Origin: Prochlorococcus marinus str. MIT 1214
Lineage (GTDB): Bacteria; Cyanobacteriota; Cyanobacteriia; PCC-6307; Cyanobiaceae
Reading direction: 5' to 3'
Length of the DNA: 64,000 bases
NCBI RefSeq assembly: GCF_027359355.1
Contig: NZ_CP114777.1
Span: forward strand, 682,001-746,000
Both the position numbers and the translations under genes were made by a program. Shown here one piece after another: positions 1-8,429 of the stretch. A model generated the notes under the pieces. It saw only the letters and a list, made by a program, of their open reading frames with translations, was not told the DNA's origin and ran no database searches. Position 1 is the stretch's first letter, and every line of letters starts with the position of its first letter.

Positions 1-1395
1 GTATTGATAATTATATAACATCTTATCAGTTATGATATTAAATTTTCTTATAGAAATATTTACTTTTTTCAAATACAAATTAGAAAGATTTATGTTCTTA
101 TTAATAGATTTAACCTTATTCCAATATAAAAATGCTTCCTCTAAAATATTTGTCTCACCTAAATCGAAAGCAGCACTATTAATACTTAGAATAGATTCTA
201 ATAATGTAGAGCCTGATCTTGGCATTCCAACAATAAAAATACATTGAAAAGGATCTTTTCTTATTATTAGATTATTATTTTTTTTATAAGAGACTGTAAG
301 TAATTGCTTTGATTTATTGAAATATATCTCTGGATTAAATGGTTTAATTTTAATTTTAATTTGATTCGCAATTTGAAGGCATTCGGCACTATCTATATAT
401 TTTTTCTCCTTATGAAAGATATTTGATCTAGCAAAATAAATATCAATTGTCTCTTTTGGCTTCTTGTTATCTAAAATAACTTTAGAAAATAATTTATTTC
501 GCCATTTAGTATTTATTCCTATGGGTAAAAGAGTAGATAAGGAAAAGTATGCTCCAGCCAAATCATTTTTAATTTCAAGAGCTTTCAGGTAAGCCAATTC
601 GGATTTATTTAAATAGCCAAGATCCTTTTGAACATTACCCAAATTCGAATAAGCTTCTGCAAAATTAGGCATTAGTTTTATAGATTTTTGATAGAAAGAT
701 TCTGCTTCCTTTAATTTTCTTAAGTCATGTAATGTATTCGCTAAATTATAATAAAAATCTGCCACATCAGGGGTAAGTTCTATTGCTTTAAGATGAGATG
801 ATTCTGCTTCTTTTAATTGACCAAGCTCTCTGAGGATTATTCCTCTATTGGAATAGGCTTTCCCATCACATGGATTATATTGAATTGACTTCCTAATAAA
901 AAATTCTGCATCGCTAAGTTTACCCAGCTCATATAATATAGTCGCTAAATTACAATAAGCTTCTGCGAAATCAATTTTCAAATTAATAGCTTTACGTAGA
1001 AATAGTTCTGCTTCTGTTAAGTTACCAATTTCTTTTAAAGTATTTGCAAGATTATAATAACCTCTTGCAAAATTTGGATTAAGCTCTATAGATTTACGTT
1101 GATATCTTTCTGCTTCTTTAATTTTGCCAAGAACTTTTAATATAATTCCATAGTTTGATAAAACAACTGAATTATTAAGTCCGAGAGCTAAATAACGTTC
1201 GTAGTGATTAGCTGCTTCTAAAATGTCACCATTTGAATGTGCTTTAAATGCTTTTGCGATTATTTCATCTTTAAACTTATTAGTTAAAATATTTATATTT
1301 CCATGAATTTCACTCAATAAAAATGGAACGGAATAAATATTTAAGTCATTCTTTTTCTCAATATTCCCATCATCTTGATCGAACTCTCTACTCAT
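1..1395 (-). CDS. TPR-repeat sulfotransferase, 3' end cut by the window
   Basis: About 465 codons are visible, read leftward from an ATG at 1395. After a polar N-terminus of about 45 residues there are seven to eight 34-residue TPR units (for example FAEAYCNLATILYELGKLSD), spanning roughly residues 50-300. A sulfotransferase domain follows, opening with the PAPS-binding P-loop GMPRSGSTLLESIL near residue 388. The family transfers sulfate from PAPS to a protein, lipid or sugar; the acceptor is unknown. The N-terminal layout (short leader, then KAFKAHSNGDILEAANHYE) closely resembles the TPR gene at 6392-6949. It is the outermost gene of the accessory island. The catalytic C-terminus lies outside the window. 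Confidence 0.85.
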   Translation of the reverse strand, partial: MSREFDQDDGNIEKKNDLNIYSVPFLLSEIHGNINILTNKFKDEIIAKAFKAHSNGDILEAANHYERYLALGLNNSVVLSNYGIILKVLGKIKEAERYQRKSIELNPNFARGYYNLANTLKEIGNLTEAELFLRKAINLKIDFAEAYCNLATILYELGKLSDAEFFIRKSIQYNPCDGKAYSNRGIILRELGQLKEAESSHLKAIELTPDVADFYYNLANTLHDLRKLKEAESFYQKSIKLMPNFAEAYSNLGNVQKDLGYLNKSELAYLKALEIKNDLAGAYFSLSTLLPIGINTKWRNKLFSKVILDNKKPKETIDIYFARSNIFHKEKKYIDSAECLQIANQIKIKIKPFNPEIYFNKSKQLLTVSYKKNNNLIIRKDPFQCIFIVGMPRSGSTLLESILSINSAAFDLGETNILEEAFLYWNKVKSINKNINLSNLYLKKVNISIRKFNIITDKMLYNYQY

Positions 1396-1402
1396 ACCCA
1401 GT

Positions 1403-1475
1403 ACAACATAAAAATGTCGTATATGTTTCATTAATGCCAATATTTTATTACATTAGATGGTAATAATTGCTTTTA
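1403..1475. repeat. Copy 1 of a 73-bp dispersed upstream sequence
   Basis: This sequence matches 4644-4717 at roughly 80 percent by eye. Shared blocks are AACATAAAAATGT, CATATGTTTCAT-like and ACATTAGAT. Here it lies directly upstream of the start of the TPR-sulfotransferase (1395, leftward), so it is probably that gene's promoter and leader. The second copy has no matching gene behind it in the same orientation. Confidence 0.6.
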
Positions 1476-1490
1476 ATACAAATAGCTTTA

Positions 1491-1690
1491 ATTTCTATTG
1501 AGAAACAAAATCTTAGGATCAGATCTCAACGATTTCAAAAGTAGGGTTTAGAACAGTCTGAATGACTGAAAAGCGAGTCAGTCGTTAGATTAAAAGCCAG
1601 GAGATTTGTAATTTGATATTCGAGAAGCTTTGGTATGAAAAGCGTATTAAACATTAAATATCAACTCATAGAAGGCAGTTGATAGCAAAA
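1491..1690. repeat. Diverged att-like repeat, copy R1
   Basis: This is the outermost and most diverged member of the repeat family bordering cassettes in the first 13.5 kb. It keeps the TTGGTATGAA block near 1632, then a core ending in AACTCATAGAAG, then GTTGATAGCAAAAGATTA. It is closest to the copy at 5398-5550, sharing AACTCATAG and ATAGCAAA. The right part overlaps the start of the nuclease fragment ORF. Confidence 0.45.
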
Positions 1691-1882
1691 GATTATCTCA
1701 ATTTTTACGTTGTTGGTTCAACAGTATCAATAAGGCTCATTACGAAAGATAGATACGGAAGAACAATTGCTGAATTGTCAAAAGGGTCTATAAATATTAA
1801 GGAACAGCTAGTTGAAAAAGGCTTTGGAAGCATCTATGAAAGATATGCAAGTCAATGTGAGTGGAGCAAGAATAAAATATGA
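1679..1882 (+). pseudogene. Fragment of a staphylococcal-nuclease-like (SNase) domain
   Basis: The 67 residues match the second half of SNase/thermonuclease domains: KDRYGRTIAEL is the classic KDRYGRxVAEV block, followed by the conserved QLVEKGFGSIYERYASQC. The N-terminal half, with the first beta strands and the DGDT-type catalytic residues, is absent, and a stop lies in frame just upstream (about 1651). The C-terminal helix is also missing. It begins within att-like repeat R1 and ends in an ATGA overlap with the next gene. I read it as a remnant cut by recombination at the repeat. The fragment could still be translated from TTG at 1679. Confidence 0.6.
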
Positions 1883-2496
1883 AACTCCTTAATACTGCTA
1901 TTGCTTTTGGAGTAGGTGCAGTAATTACTGCTAGCTTATCTCTTCTGAAAGTGAATAAGGATTTTATTGTTGGATCAACAGCTTTAGTTGTAGGAGCAGG
2001 GTTGATGATTTCTTTAAGAGATGAAGATGATTCAAATAAAAATGGGAGAGATTATGAATACTTTTTTAATAGAGCACAAGATAAATTTGAAGTTGCTAAT
2101 TATGAAGGAGCAATAATCGACTACAACAAAGCGTTAGGACTTTCACCTACTGAAATTAGCCTCGTCTACTCAATGAGAGGCAATGCAAAACGTAATTCAG
2201 GAGATTTTGAAGGGGCAATCTCTGATCAAAACAAAGCATTAGATTTTGACCCATTATATGCAGATGCATATTTCAATAGAAGTAGTGCAAAATTTAAAAT
2301 GGGAGATTTTGCTGGTGCAATTGACGACTATTCACAAGTCCTAAAAATCAACCCAAAGGACTCCGATGCATATTTTAATCGTGCTCATATAAAAAAAGAA
2401 ATCGAAGATCTATGTGGTGCATGCGAAGACTGGAGAAAAGCAGTAGATCTTGGAGATGAAGAAGCAGGGAAGCTGCTGAAGGAAAATTGCGAATGA
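1879..2496 (+). CDS. Membrane-anchored TPR protein
   Basis: This 205-residue protein has two hydrophobic stretches at the N-terminus (about residues 4-22 and 28-46). A short charged linker and four TPR units follow, at about residues 59-190, with motifs such as AIIDYNKALGLSP, AISDQNKALDFDP and AIDDYSQVLKINP. It is likely inserted in the membrane with a soluble TPR domain that binds other proteins; the partner is unknown. Its ATG overlaps the stop of the SNase fragment by 4 nt, so the two were probably one operon. A second ATGA overlap at its own end leads into a weak ORF. Confidence 0.8.
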   Translation: MKLLNTAIAFGVGAVITASLSLLKVNKDFIVGSTALVVGAGLMISLRDEDDSNKNGRDYEYFFNRAQDKFEVANYEGAIIDYNKALGLSPTEISLVYSMRGNAKRNSGDFEGAISDQNKALDFDPLYADAYFNRSSAKFKMGDFAGAIDDYSQVLKINPKDSDAYFNRAHIKKEIEDLCGACEDWRKAVDLGDEEAGKLLKENCE

Positions 2497-2708
2497 TTCT
2501 TTTCCTTGCTGTTTTCATGCCAATAGAAATCTTGAGATTCCTTTATCTCTTCTTCATTGAGAAGAATGCTCTTCCTAGATGTATGAAAAGAGCATCTCGC
2601 AATAGTAGTTTTCTTGGAACCTATGGTAGTCATCACAATCATCCTTTCCTTCTCTTAATCATCAAATTCCTAACAACTAATTATAACGATAATTTAGGGT
2701 TAGATTAA
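2493..2708 (+). CDS. Possible small hydrophobic ORF, doubtful
   Basis: The ATG at 2493 overlaps the stop of the TPR gene as ATGA, and the N-terminus (MILFLAVFMPIEILRF) could be a membrane segment. The remainder has no recognisable pattern, and an opposing ORF also spans 2385-2642. An 8-bp inverted repeat, ATGCTCTT/AAGAGCAT, lies inside. The coupling to the upstream stop is the only real argument for coding. Confidence 0.2.
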   Translation: MILFLAVFMPIEILRFLYLFFIEKNALPRCMKRASRNSSFLGTYGSHHNHPFLLLIIKFLTTNYNDNLGLD

Positions 2709-2746
2709 ATCGCTAACTTATTAGAACAATCTGGCTCTTAAAAATA

Positions 2747-3550
2747 TTGGAAAAACCACCGTTTAACCCTTCGCACATTGGACTGCTGTGTGCCATGCCT
2801 GAAGAAATAGGCTCAACTATAGAAAATTTACGAAATCCAATTGAGTCTCATTGGGGAGATCTTAGAATTATTTCGGGAGAATGGTATGAGCCTGGAGCAA
2901 ATTATCCTTCTTTATACATTTCTGTTGCATGGAGCGGGTGGGGTAAAGTTAGTGCTGCCAGAGCAGCGACAAGACTTCTAGGCACTTTCTTTAAGGAAAG
3001 AAGTATAGATATTATTTTTTTTACTGGAGTCGCAGGCGCCGCCAATTCAACACTTCATCAATGGGACATTGTTATCCCAAATGAATTGGTTCAACATGAT
3101 ATGGATGCAAGACCTCTTTTTCAGAGATATGTCATTCCAGCTCTTAAGCAAGAGAGAATCTCTTCAATAAAGAAATGGGTTGAATGGGCTAGCTATGCAA
3201 TTAAAAACTCCATTTCCAAAAATAACTGCAAGCATTTTGGGAAAGTGGAAACTGGTTTAATAGCTACAGGAGACCGATTCGTTGCAGAGAAATCCTTAAT
3301 CGATAATCTTTCTAGAGATCTTCCAGGATTATGTGCTGTTGAAATGGAAGGAGCAGCAGTTGCACAAGTTGCGTATCAGGAAAGAGTGCCCTGGCTAATA
3401 GTTCGTGTTATTTCTGACGGAGCTGATAATTCAGCCGCACAAAATTTCAAAGACTTTTTGAAAGATTACGAAAAATACTCATGGAATCTCATAGAGACCC
3501 TTCTAAAAAACTATAAAACCGCTCCTTGGGAGGGAAAGATAGCTATTTAA
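2747..3550 (+). CDS. MTA/SAH nucleosidase-like phosphorylase-superfamily protein
   Basis: This is a 267-residue PNP_UDP_1-family protein. The N-terminal IGLLCAMPEEIGS matches the GAMPEE start of 5'-methylthioadenosine/S-adenosylhomocysteine nucleosidases. FTGVAGA is the glycine-rich strand. VEMEGAAVAQVA carries the nucleoside-binding Met-Glu pair, and VRVISDGAD supplies the catalytic Asp region. The family removes adenine from MTA or SAH in the methionine-salvage and methylation cycle. The start is taken as TTG 2747; the first ATG (2793) would remove the first strand. It lies in the second cassette of the island, just before repeat R2. The exact substrate is inferred. Confidence 0.85.
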   Translation: MEKPPFNPSHIGLLCAMPEEIGSTIENLRNPIESHWGDLRIISGEWYEPGANYPSLYISVAWSGWGKVSAARAATRLLGTFFKERSIDIIFFTGVAGAANSTLHQWDIVIPNELVQHDMDARPLFQRYVIPALKQERISSIKKWVEWASYAIKNSISKNNCKHFGKVETGLIATGDRFVAEKSLIDNLSRDLPGLCAVEMEGAAVAQVAYQERVPWLIVRVISDGADNSAAQNFKDFLKDYEKYSWNLIETLLKNYKTAPWEGKIAI

Positions 3551-3589
3551 ACACTATTGATACTAGTCAAAAGCCATGTTATGACTAGT

Positions 3590-3720
3590 AATTTATACGT
3601 TGAATACAACTCCATCAGGTCCAGTCATAGCAGTTGATTACAAGTAACATCTCGGTTAGGCGTAAGTTTAGAAGAGCAGAACATTGATAGAACAACTCAA
3701 TCAGGACAAAAGTTTGCAAC
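3590..3720. repeat. att-like repeat, copy R2
   Basis: The core ACGTTGAATACAACTCCAT (from 3597) differs by few bases from the ychF 3'-end sequence. It is followed by CAGGTCCAGTCATAGCAGTT and a right arm with GGTTAGGCG. The right arm aligns with copies R4 and R6. It lies between the MTA/SAH nucleosidase and the ribbon-helix-helix gene, with no coding potential of its own. Confidence 0.65.
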
Positions 3721-3742
3721 GAACGAACCAATCAATCTATAT

Positions 3743-4312
3743 CTATACAAGATTTGCAACCTCCACAGCGTTTAGAAAAGCTTCATTTAATGGTTCTAAA
3801 GGGCTGTTAATCCATTCAGATAGGGCACTTCTCATTCCACAAGACCCATTCCTATAGGCATCTGTCATTTCTAAACCTGTTAATTCATGATTTCCCGAGA
3901 GGATTTCAAAGACTAGTTCAGGTTGACTATCGTAATTAGAAAGACAAGTAGATAGCTCTGAAAAAGCATCTTTTAAAGAAAGTTTCTTTTCTTTCCGATG
4001 TAACTCAAATAATTCCCTAGCAATCTCTCCATATTTTTTTGCTCCTTTATTAGAAAAAATACTCTCACTTGTATTTAAATCTTTTTCTTTATCAGACAAC
4101 AAACCACCCAATGAATTGAGTTTTTGTTCAACTATTAAAAGTCTCTTTTCAAGAATATCAATATGTGCAGTCGGTTTAATGGAACCTTGTTCTAGCAACT
4201 CAGTGATAAAAGCAGCTAGTGTCTTTCCATTTTTAATAGCCTCAGACTTTAGCCTGAGTAGTAGTTTGGGATCAACCTTAATGTTCAGTTGAGACTTGCC
4301 TTTAGCATTCAT
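3743..4312 (-). CDS. Ribbon-helix-helix DNA-binding protein
   Basis: This is a 189-residue protein from ATG 4312 (MNAKGKSQLNIKV); an upstream in-frame extension is AT-rich and lacks family character. Residues about 7-42 (SQLNIKVDPKLLLRLKSEA, then KTLAAFITELLEQ) form a CopG/Arc-type ribbon-helix-helix with the usual beta strand and two helices. The rest is helical and polar with a short coiled stretch (DILEKRLLIVEQKL), and is unrecognised. Such proteins usually repress their own promoter or act as an antitoxin. No obvious toxin partner is adjacent. Confidence 0.7.
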   Translation of the reverse strand: MNAKGKSQLNIKVDPKLLLRLKSEAIKNGKTLAAFITELLEQGSIKPTAHIDILEKRLLIVEQKLNSLGGLLSDKEKDLNTSESIFSNKGAKKYGEIARELFELHRKEKKLSLKDAFSELSTCLSNYDSQPELVFEILSGNHELTGLEMTDAYRNGSCGMRSALSEWINSPLEPLNEAFLNAVEVANLV

Positions 4313-4643
4313 ATTTTTTATATATTTTCTAGTATATCGATTTTTTTTAAAAGAAAAACTGTTACTTGTGAAGATAACTAAATCGGTTATCAAATGAGAA
4401 TTGCGTCAAGAAAGAGGATCTAAAATTAGAAAGGCCCATATAAGGATAGGAACCTATTCAAAATGTCAAACCCAATGGTACCTTAAAAATATTTTTGCGC
4501 TTTTCTCAGTACCAAGAGATAACAAAAGAAGCTAATGACTTTAGACATCTATCTATAGGATCTTTAGAGACAAGTGACTAGGCAGTCACTCTCCAGGAAT
4601 ATACATCATGAAGATATTTTTAACCAGAAAAACTAATATTCAT
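4313..4643. other. Non-coding stretch upstream of the RHH gene
   Basis: These 330 bases contain no convincing ORF. The first 40 bases are AT-rich with a TATATTTTCTAGTATA partial palindrome close to the RHH start, a plausible autorepression site. The remainder shows no recognisable structure. Confidence 0.3.
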
Positions 4644-4717
4644 AGAACATAAAAATGTAGCATATGTTTCATCAATAGCCTTCATCTTACTACATTAGAT
4701 AGTGATAATTGCTTTGC
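4644..4717. repeat. Copy 2 of the 73-bp dispersed upstream sequence
   Basis: This is the partner of 1403-1475 in the same orientation. Read leftward it would drive a gene starting near 4640. There only ATGAATATTAGTTTTTCTGG followed at once by TAA is left, so this looks like the promoter scar of a lost gene related to the TPR-sulfotransferase. Confidence 0.55.
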
Positions 4718-4768
4718 AAGTTTATTCTTTATTGCTTAATAATAATATTATTTCATCGACTTCCTTTA

Positions 4769-5035
4769 ATGAGTAATTTCATTGAATTTAAAGAAATGAT
4801 AAAAAATTTAAAGAGTGAATGTTTATCAGAGATCTGTGAACAATTCTTATTTGATCATGAAGGGGCAATGAGGATTTTATCAGAATACTGTAATAATTAT
4901 GGAATGATTATTGATGAGTCAGAAATAAAAAATTACATGTCAGAGATGCATTCAAAAGGTGACTTTGATAATGTTGTTTGTTTTGGAATAGAGCTTTCAG
5001 AGAATCAATTATATAAAAAATTTCATCCAAGTTAG
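4769..5035 (+). CDS. Small acidic protein, weak Nif11-like character
   Basis: This 88-residue protein starts at ATG 4769 (MSNFIEFKEMIKNL); an upstream hydrophobic extension falls inside the repeated sequence and is unlikely. The order of a short helix, AMRILSEYCNNYGMIIDESE and then a last helix faintly recalls Nif11-domain peptides, in which a residue pair such as AKEAGF precedes a helix starting with Ser/Asp. No GG leader-cleavage motif is present. Function unknown. Confidence 0.5.
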   Translation: MSNFIEFKEMIKNLKSECLSEICEQFLFDHEGAMRILSEYCNNYGMIIDESEIKNYMSEMHSKGDFDNVVCFGIELSENQLYKKFHPS

Positions 5036-5397
5036 TTGTGTTCTTAACAAAAGATGAGCTCACACTATATTATAATCCTCAATATTATAGTACTAAAAAG
5101 CGGAATGAATTATGATTTTACCATATAGATGAAATTAGCGAAACGATACTAAGTAAACGCAGTAAACATAATTACCTACATCAAAGAAGTGAAGAGATTA
5201 ATTACCTTTACAAATATTTTTAACTATCAAATACGTAAGTATATTTAGCACAAGATAAATAAGTTATATTTGTAAGTTTATAGGTAAGAAAAAGATAATA
5301 ATATAAGGTTTTTATTAATAGTAAGCATGATCTGTCTTCATACCTATACATCTCAGACATCAATTATAAATCTGTTGAAAATTAAAGTTATTTGATC
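5036..5397. other. Non-coding AT-rich gap
   Basis: No ORF or RNA is recognised. The sequence is AT-rich and carries only short direct runs. It leads into att-like repeat R3. Confidence 0.3.
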
Positions 5398-5550
5398 TAA
5401 AAAGTTAGAATAAAAGCCTATGGAGAATCCCGAGAATTATTGGTATAAATGAAATCCTGAAAGTTGAATATAAACTCATAGTAGTCGATTCATAGCAAAC
5501 GATGACAGCGATGTTTTATGGTTAGTCAGAAAATCAGACGAGAATATGAA
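5398..5550. repeat. att-like repeat, copy R3
   Basis: The left arm shows AAAAAGTTAGAAT and TTGGTATAAATG. The core AGTTGAATATAAACTCATAG (5462-5481) matches the family core. The right arm has GATTCATAGCAAACGATG, then GGTTAGTCAG and ATCAGACGAGA, which correspond to the GTTAGACC and CGAGAC blocks of copy R6. It is best matched to R1. Confidence 0.55.
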
Positions 5551-5724
5551 AACCCAATACATAAAGAAAGAATAATCAACTTTAGCTATATAAAGTAAAT
5601 TAGTATATTAATAGCTTAAAAAGCATCAATTAATTAATACGCAATAACATCTTCTTTAAGGCTTAAGATGCGATAATTGAAGCTGGATTTCTTGCTATAG
5701 CAGGAATGAATATAACGACAAAGT
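5551..5724. other. Gap with an 18-nt near-palindrome
   Basis: TTCTTGCTATAGCAGGAA at about 5688-5705 is a near-perfect inverted repeat just past the stop of the SDR gene. It has no T-run on the minus strand, so it is a weak terminator candidate. Confidence 0.3.
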
Positions 5725-6387
5725 TTACCAGGATATAATTTCTCCATTTACATGCCAAAACTTTCCTGTATCCTCAAGATTTAGTAAATTAATTTTTTTT
5801 ATAAGTTCTCTTACAGATAATTCAGGGGTAAGTGCCTTAGGTATAGATCTATTTTGAGTATTAACCATCCCTGGATGCAATAAAGCTACAGCTATTCCTC
5901 TAGCTCTTAAGTCAATAGATAATGACTTACCAGCCATACAAAGAGCAGATTTTGACATTCTATATCCATAAAAATCTGAATGGGAATTGTCAGCAATAGA
6001 TCCCATTCGACTAGAAATAAGAATTATTTTACCCGTATTAGATAAGTTTTTAAGAAATACTTTTGTAAGAATTAGTGGGCTAATTGCATTTATATTAAAT
6101 TGTCTAAGAACACTTTCTTTATTTATATTTGGGAAAGAATCACGTTCAAGCAAACCAGCATTATGAATCATTATATCTATCTTAAAGTCACTTAATTTAT
6201 TTCTAAGTTTATAAATTGATTCATAGGTTGTAAGATCTATCCCGGATTCCACTTGAACACCAAGATCTGCTAGCTCAGAAGATGTTGATCTACATATAGC
6301 AACTATCTTATTTCTTTCAGAGTTAAGCTGGCGGCAGAACTCTAAACCTAAACCTCTATTTGATCCAGTAATAAGATAATTAGTCAT
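5725..6387 (-). CDS. Short-chain dehydrogenase/reductase (SDR)
   Basis: This 220-residue protein is complete for the classical SDR family. The nucleotide-binding turn TGSNRGLG is at residues 7-14, NAG at 76-78, the catalytic Ser region SSRMGS at 125-130, and YGYRMSK gives the catalytic Tyr142/Lys146 pair. PGMV follows near 173. It is a NAD(P)-dependent oxidoreductase with unknown substrate. It starts 4 nt after the stop of the TPR gene upstream (6392-6949) and is surely co-transcribed with it. Both lie between att-like repeats R3 and R4. Confidence 0.9.
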   Translation of the reverse strand: MTNYLITGSNRGLGLEFCRQLNSERNKIVAICRSTSSELADLGVQVESGIDLTTYESIYKLRNKLSDFKIDIMIHNAGLLERDSFPNINKESVLRQFNINAISPLILTKVFLKNLSNTGKIILISSRMGSIADNSHSDFYGYRMSKSALCMAGKSLSIDLRARGIAVALLHPGMVNTQNRSIPKALTPELSVRELIKKINLLNLEDTGKFWHVNGEIISW

Positions 6388-6391
6388 ATCT

Positions 6392-6949
6392 TTAAATAAA
6401 TTGCAATTCAGCTCTAGTAGCCATTTTAATTGCCGTAGAATATAAGGCTTCAGATTCTTCTATCCTACCTTTAAGTTTAAATATTTTCCCTAAATTAATA
6501 TATAGAATTGTTAAACTTGGATCTATTTCTAATGACTTTAAAAAAGCTTTTTCAGCATTATCTATATCTCCCTTAATTAATAAAATCTCGCCAATATACA
6601 TATGAGGGAAAGCTGAATAAGGATTTAATCTAATTGATTTCTCCAAAAAATCTAGTGACTCATCAAACTTCGAAAAAGCTTTAAGTATTCTCCCAAAATT
6701 TAAAAAAACCCTGTAATCCTTAAACCCTAGACTTATAAAATACTGATAATATTTTGATGCTTCTAAAATATTTCCTTGTGAATGAAATTGCAATGCCTGC
6801 TTTTTAATTTGTTCTTTAGATGGTTTTGCGAAGGTATCAATAGAAATAGAAGAATTATATTTAATTTCTTCTAAAGGAAATGGAACAGAAAATGTTTTTA
6901 CTTCTTTGACTTCCCTCCCCTCTGCATTTTGTCCATCTATATTATCCAT
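6392..6949 (-). CDS. TPR-repeat protein
   Basis: This is a 185-residue soluble protein. After a polar N-terminus (VKTFSVPFPLEEIKYN) there are about four TPR units, for example ASKYYQYFISLGFKDYRVFL and AFPHMYIGEILLIKGDIDNA. The leader and first unit match the start of the TPR-sulfotransferase at 1-1395, but no catalytic domain follows. It may be a stand-alone or truncated relative. It is the first gene of a two-gene unit with the SDR. Confidence 0.8.
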   Translation of the reverse strand: MDNIDGQNAEGREVKEVKTFSVPFPLEEIKYNSSISIDTFAKPSKEQIKKQALQFHSQGNILEASKYYQYFISLGFKDYRVFLNFGRILKAFSKFDESLDFLEKSIRLNPYSAFPHMYIGEILLIKGDIDNAEKAFLKSLEIDPSLTILYINLGKIFKLKGRIEESEALYSTAIKMATRAELQFI

Positions 6950-7189
6950 ATCTTATTTATAGATAAACACATAACCAGATTATATAGCATGAAAATCAAT
7001 TATTAATACAAAGATCGAAATTTTAGATCCCTAGCTTTTGCCAAATTAATTTAATAGATAGATATTAATTAATCGAGAGTTACATGATAGTGATTAAATT
7101 TTTAATTTAATTTTAAAAGAATTTCTTTGAAACGAGTATGCATCAGTTTGACTGACTTCGTCATTTTTTAAAGATACAGATTATTGCTC
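6950..7189. promoter_or_regulatory. Upstream region of the TPR-SDR unit
   Basis: Read on the minus strand, CTATATAATC about 30 bases upstream of the TPR gene start resembles a -10 element. No good -35 is visible. Otherwise the stretch is AT-rich and non-coding. Confidence 0.3.
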
Positions 7190-7384
7190 TACCGAATTAA
7201 AAGTCAGAACAAAGCCAAAAGAAAACCTCTTTTAACCCTCGAGAAAGATTTGAATAACTATCTTTCTATACGTCGACAAAACTCCATCAGATCAAGTCAT
7301 GGCAACTATTTAGTGCTCTATTTTAGGGTTAGACCAAAACAAGAAAAAGTCAGATCATTGACGAGACGTCATGAGAATCGATAA
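7190..7384. repeat. att-like repeat, copy R4
   Basis: The core ACGTCGACAAAACTCCATCA (from 7270) is followed by AGTCATGGCAA and a right arm GGGTTAGACCA, AAGTCAGATCATTG and CGAGACGTCATGAGA. This matches copy R6 block by block. GTTAGACC (7328) and GTCAGATC (7349) are 21 bp apart, the same spacing as in R6. The 66-residue ORF across it is an accident of the repeat. Confidence 0.7.
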
Positions 7385-7491
7385 TTAACACAATCTGATT
7401 TCAAGCAAGAATCTGTTTAGAGCAAATCATAAATTCGTTAGAGAATGCCAGAAGAGCACTCAAAAGTAATAAGACATGGTAAATTTTAACT

Positions 7492-8376
7492 ATGAAAAAG
7501 GTAAAAGTTCAAAAACTATTGGACATTAGAGACTCTGTATGGGGATTTTCAAATTTAATAGAAAAAGATCTGCAAACTAATTTAAAAGAAGTAATAAGCC
7601 ATACTCCAAAAGAGAAGTTTTTTCAATATTCAAGAGGCTTAAAATATGCATTAATGAGTAATAGTAAAAAACTAGATGATGCTCTTTTTAAAAGTGAGCC
7701 AATACAAAGAATTATCTCTATTTTTGAAAATCAAAGTATTGTGGAAGTCATAGGAAATTTACTTTTTGAAAGCAACACAGATATCATCCAACATATTGAA
7801 TATAAGAATATTTTATCAGATTTTACAAATAAATATGATTTAATTCAAAAAATAAGCAATAATAAATATAAATTATTACAGGTAAAAAGCAACAAAGAAA
7901 ATCCTTGGAGAATCATGCCTTCTTTTACAAAGAAGGCAATTGAGGAGTTTATTTTATCAGAGAACTCGATACCATATATTCCCAGTTTTGAATTTTCAAG
8001 GATAGAGAAAGGTGGATGTATTCAACCTCATACTGACCTCTCTCGAAAAATTGCTTCTATAATGATATACCTACCCAAAAATCAGGAGCAAAGAGATAGC
8101 TCCCTCGGCACTACCTTTTGGAAACCAAAAAATCTTATGGGTAATAGAGTTTATGAAAACAATATAGAAAATTCATCTAAACAATTATGGGACGAAGAGT
8201 ACGAAAGTTTTAAAAGAGATTCATGTTCTCCAATACATACAAAGTTTCAGGATCAATTTACTCTTATTTTCTTCAGATCGAATACAAGCTGGCATTCATT
8301 TGAATACAAACAAAATGATATAGGTCCAAGATTCTCACTTAATATAAATTTCAATTTTCCAGAAATAGCACAATAA
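7492..8376 (+). CDS. 2-oxoglutarate/Fe(II)-dependent oxygenase-like protein
   Basis: The 294 residues are unrecognised in the N-terminal half. The C-terminal half has a double-stranded beta-helix signature: HTD (His180, Asp182) as the first two iron ligands in GGCIQPHTDLSR, SWHSFEY with His268 as the third, and Arg280 in GPRFSLNINF for 2-oxoglutarate. A role in hydroxylating a small molecule, or in a modification pathway with the neighbouring carbamoyltransferase, is inference. The ATG start follows the R4 repeat by about 110 bases. Confidence 0.7.
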   Translation: MKKVKVQKLLDIRDSVWGFSNLIEKDLQTNLKEVISHTPKEKFFQYSRGLKYALMSNSKKLDDALFKSEPIQRIISIFENQSIVEVIGNLLFESNTDIIQHIEYKNILSDFTNKYDLIQKISNNKYKLLQVKSNKENPWRIMPSFTKKAIEEFILSENSIPYIPSFEFSRIEKGGCIQPHTDLSRKIASIMIYLPKNQEQRDSSLGTTFWKPKNLMGNRVYENNIENSSKQLWDEEYESFKRDSCSPIHTKFQDQFTLIFFRSNTSWHSFEYKQNDIGPRFSLNINFNFPEIAQ

Positions 8377-8429
8377 AAACTATTTTTAGCAGAAAAGCTA
8401 CTTATGCACCAGCGAAAGACTGCTCATTT

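Noticed and set aside
2566-2597. Inverted repeat ATGCTCTT/AAGAGCAT as a terminator
   Set aside because: The loop is long and no T-run follows on either strand.
2385-2642. 85-residue ORF on the minus strand
   Set aside because: Low-complexity Ser-rich product antisense to the end of the TPR gene; no start signal.
7184-7384. 66-residue ORF on the plus strand
   Set aside because: It lies wholly inside att-like repeat R4; other copies of the repeat carry stops in the same frame, so there is no sign of coding selection.
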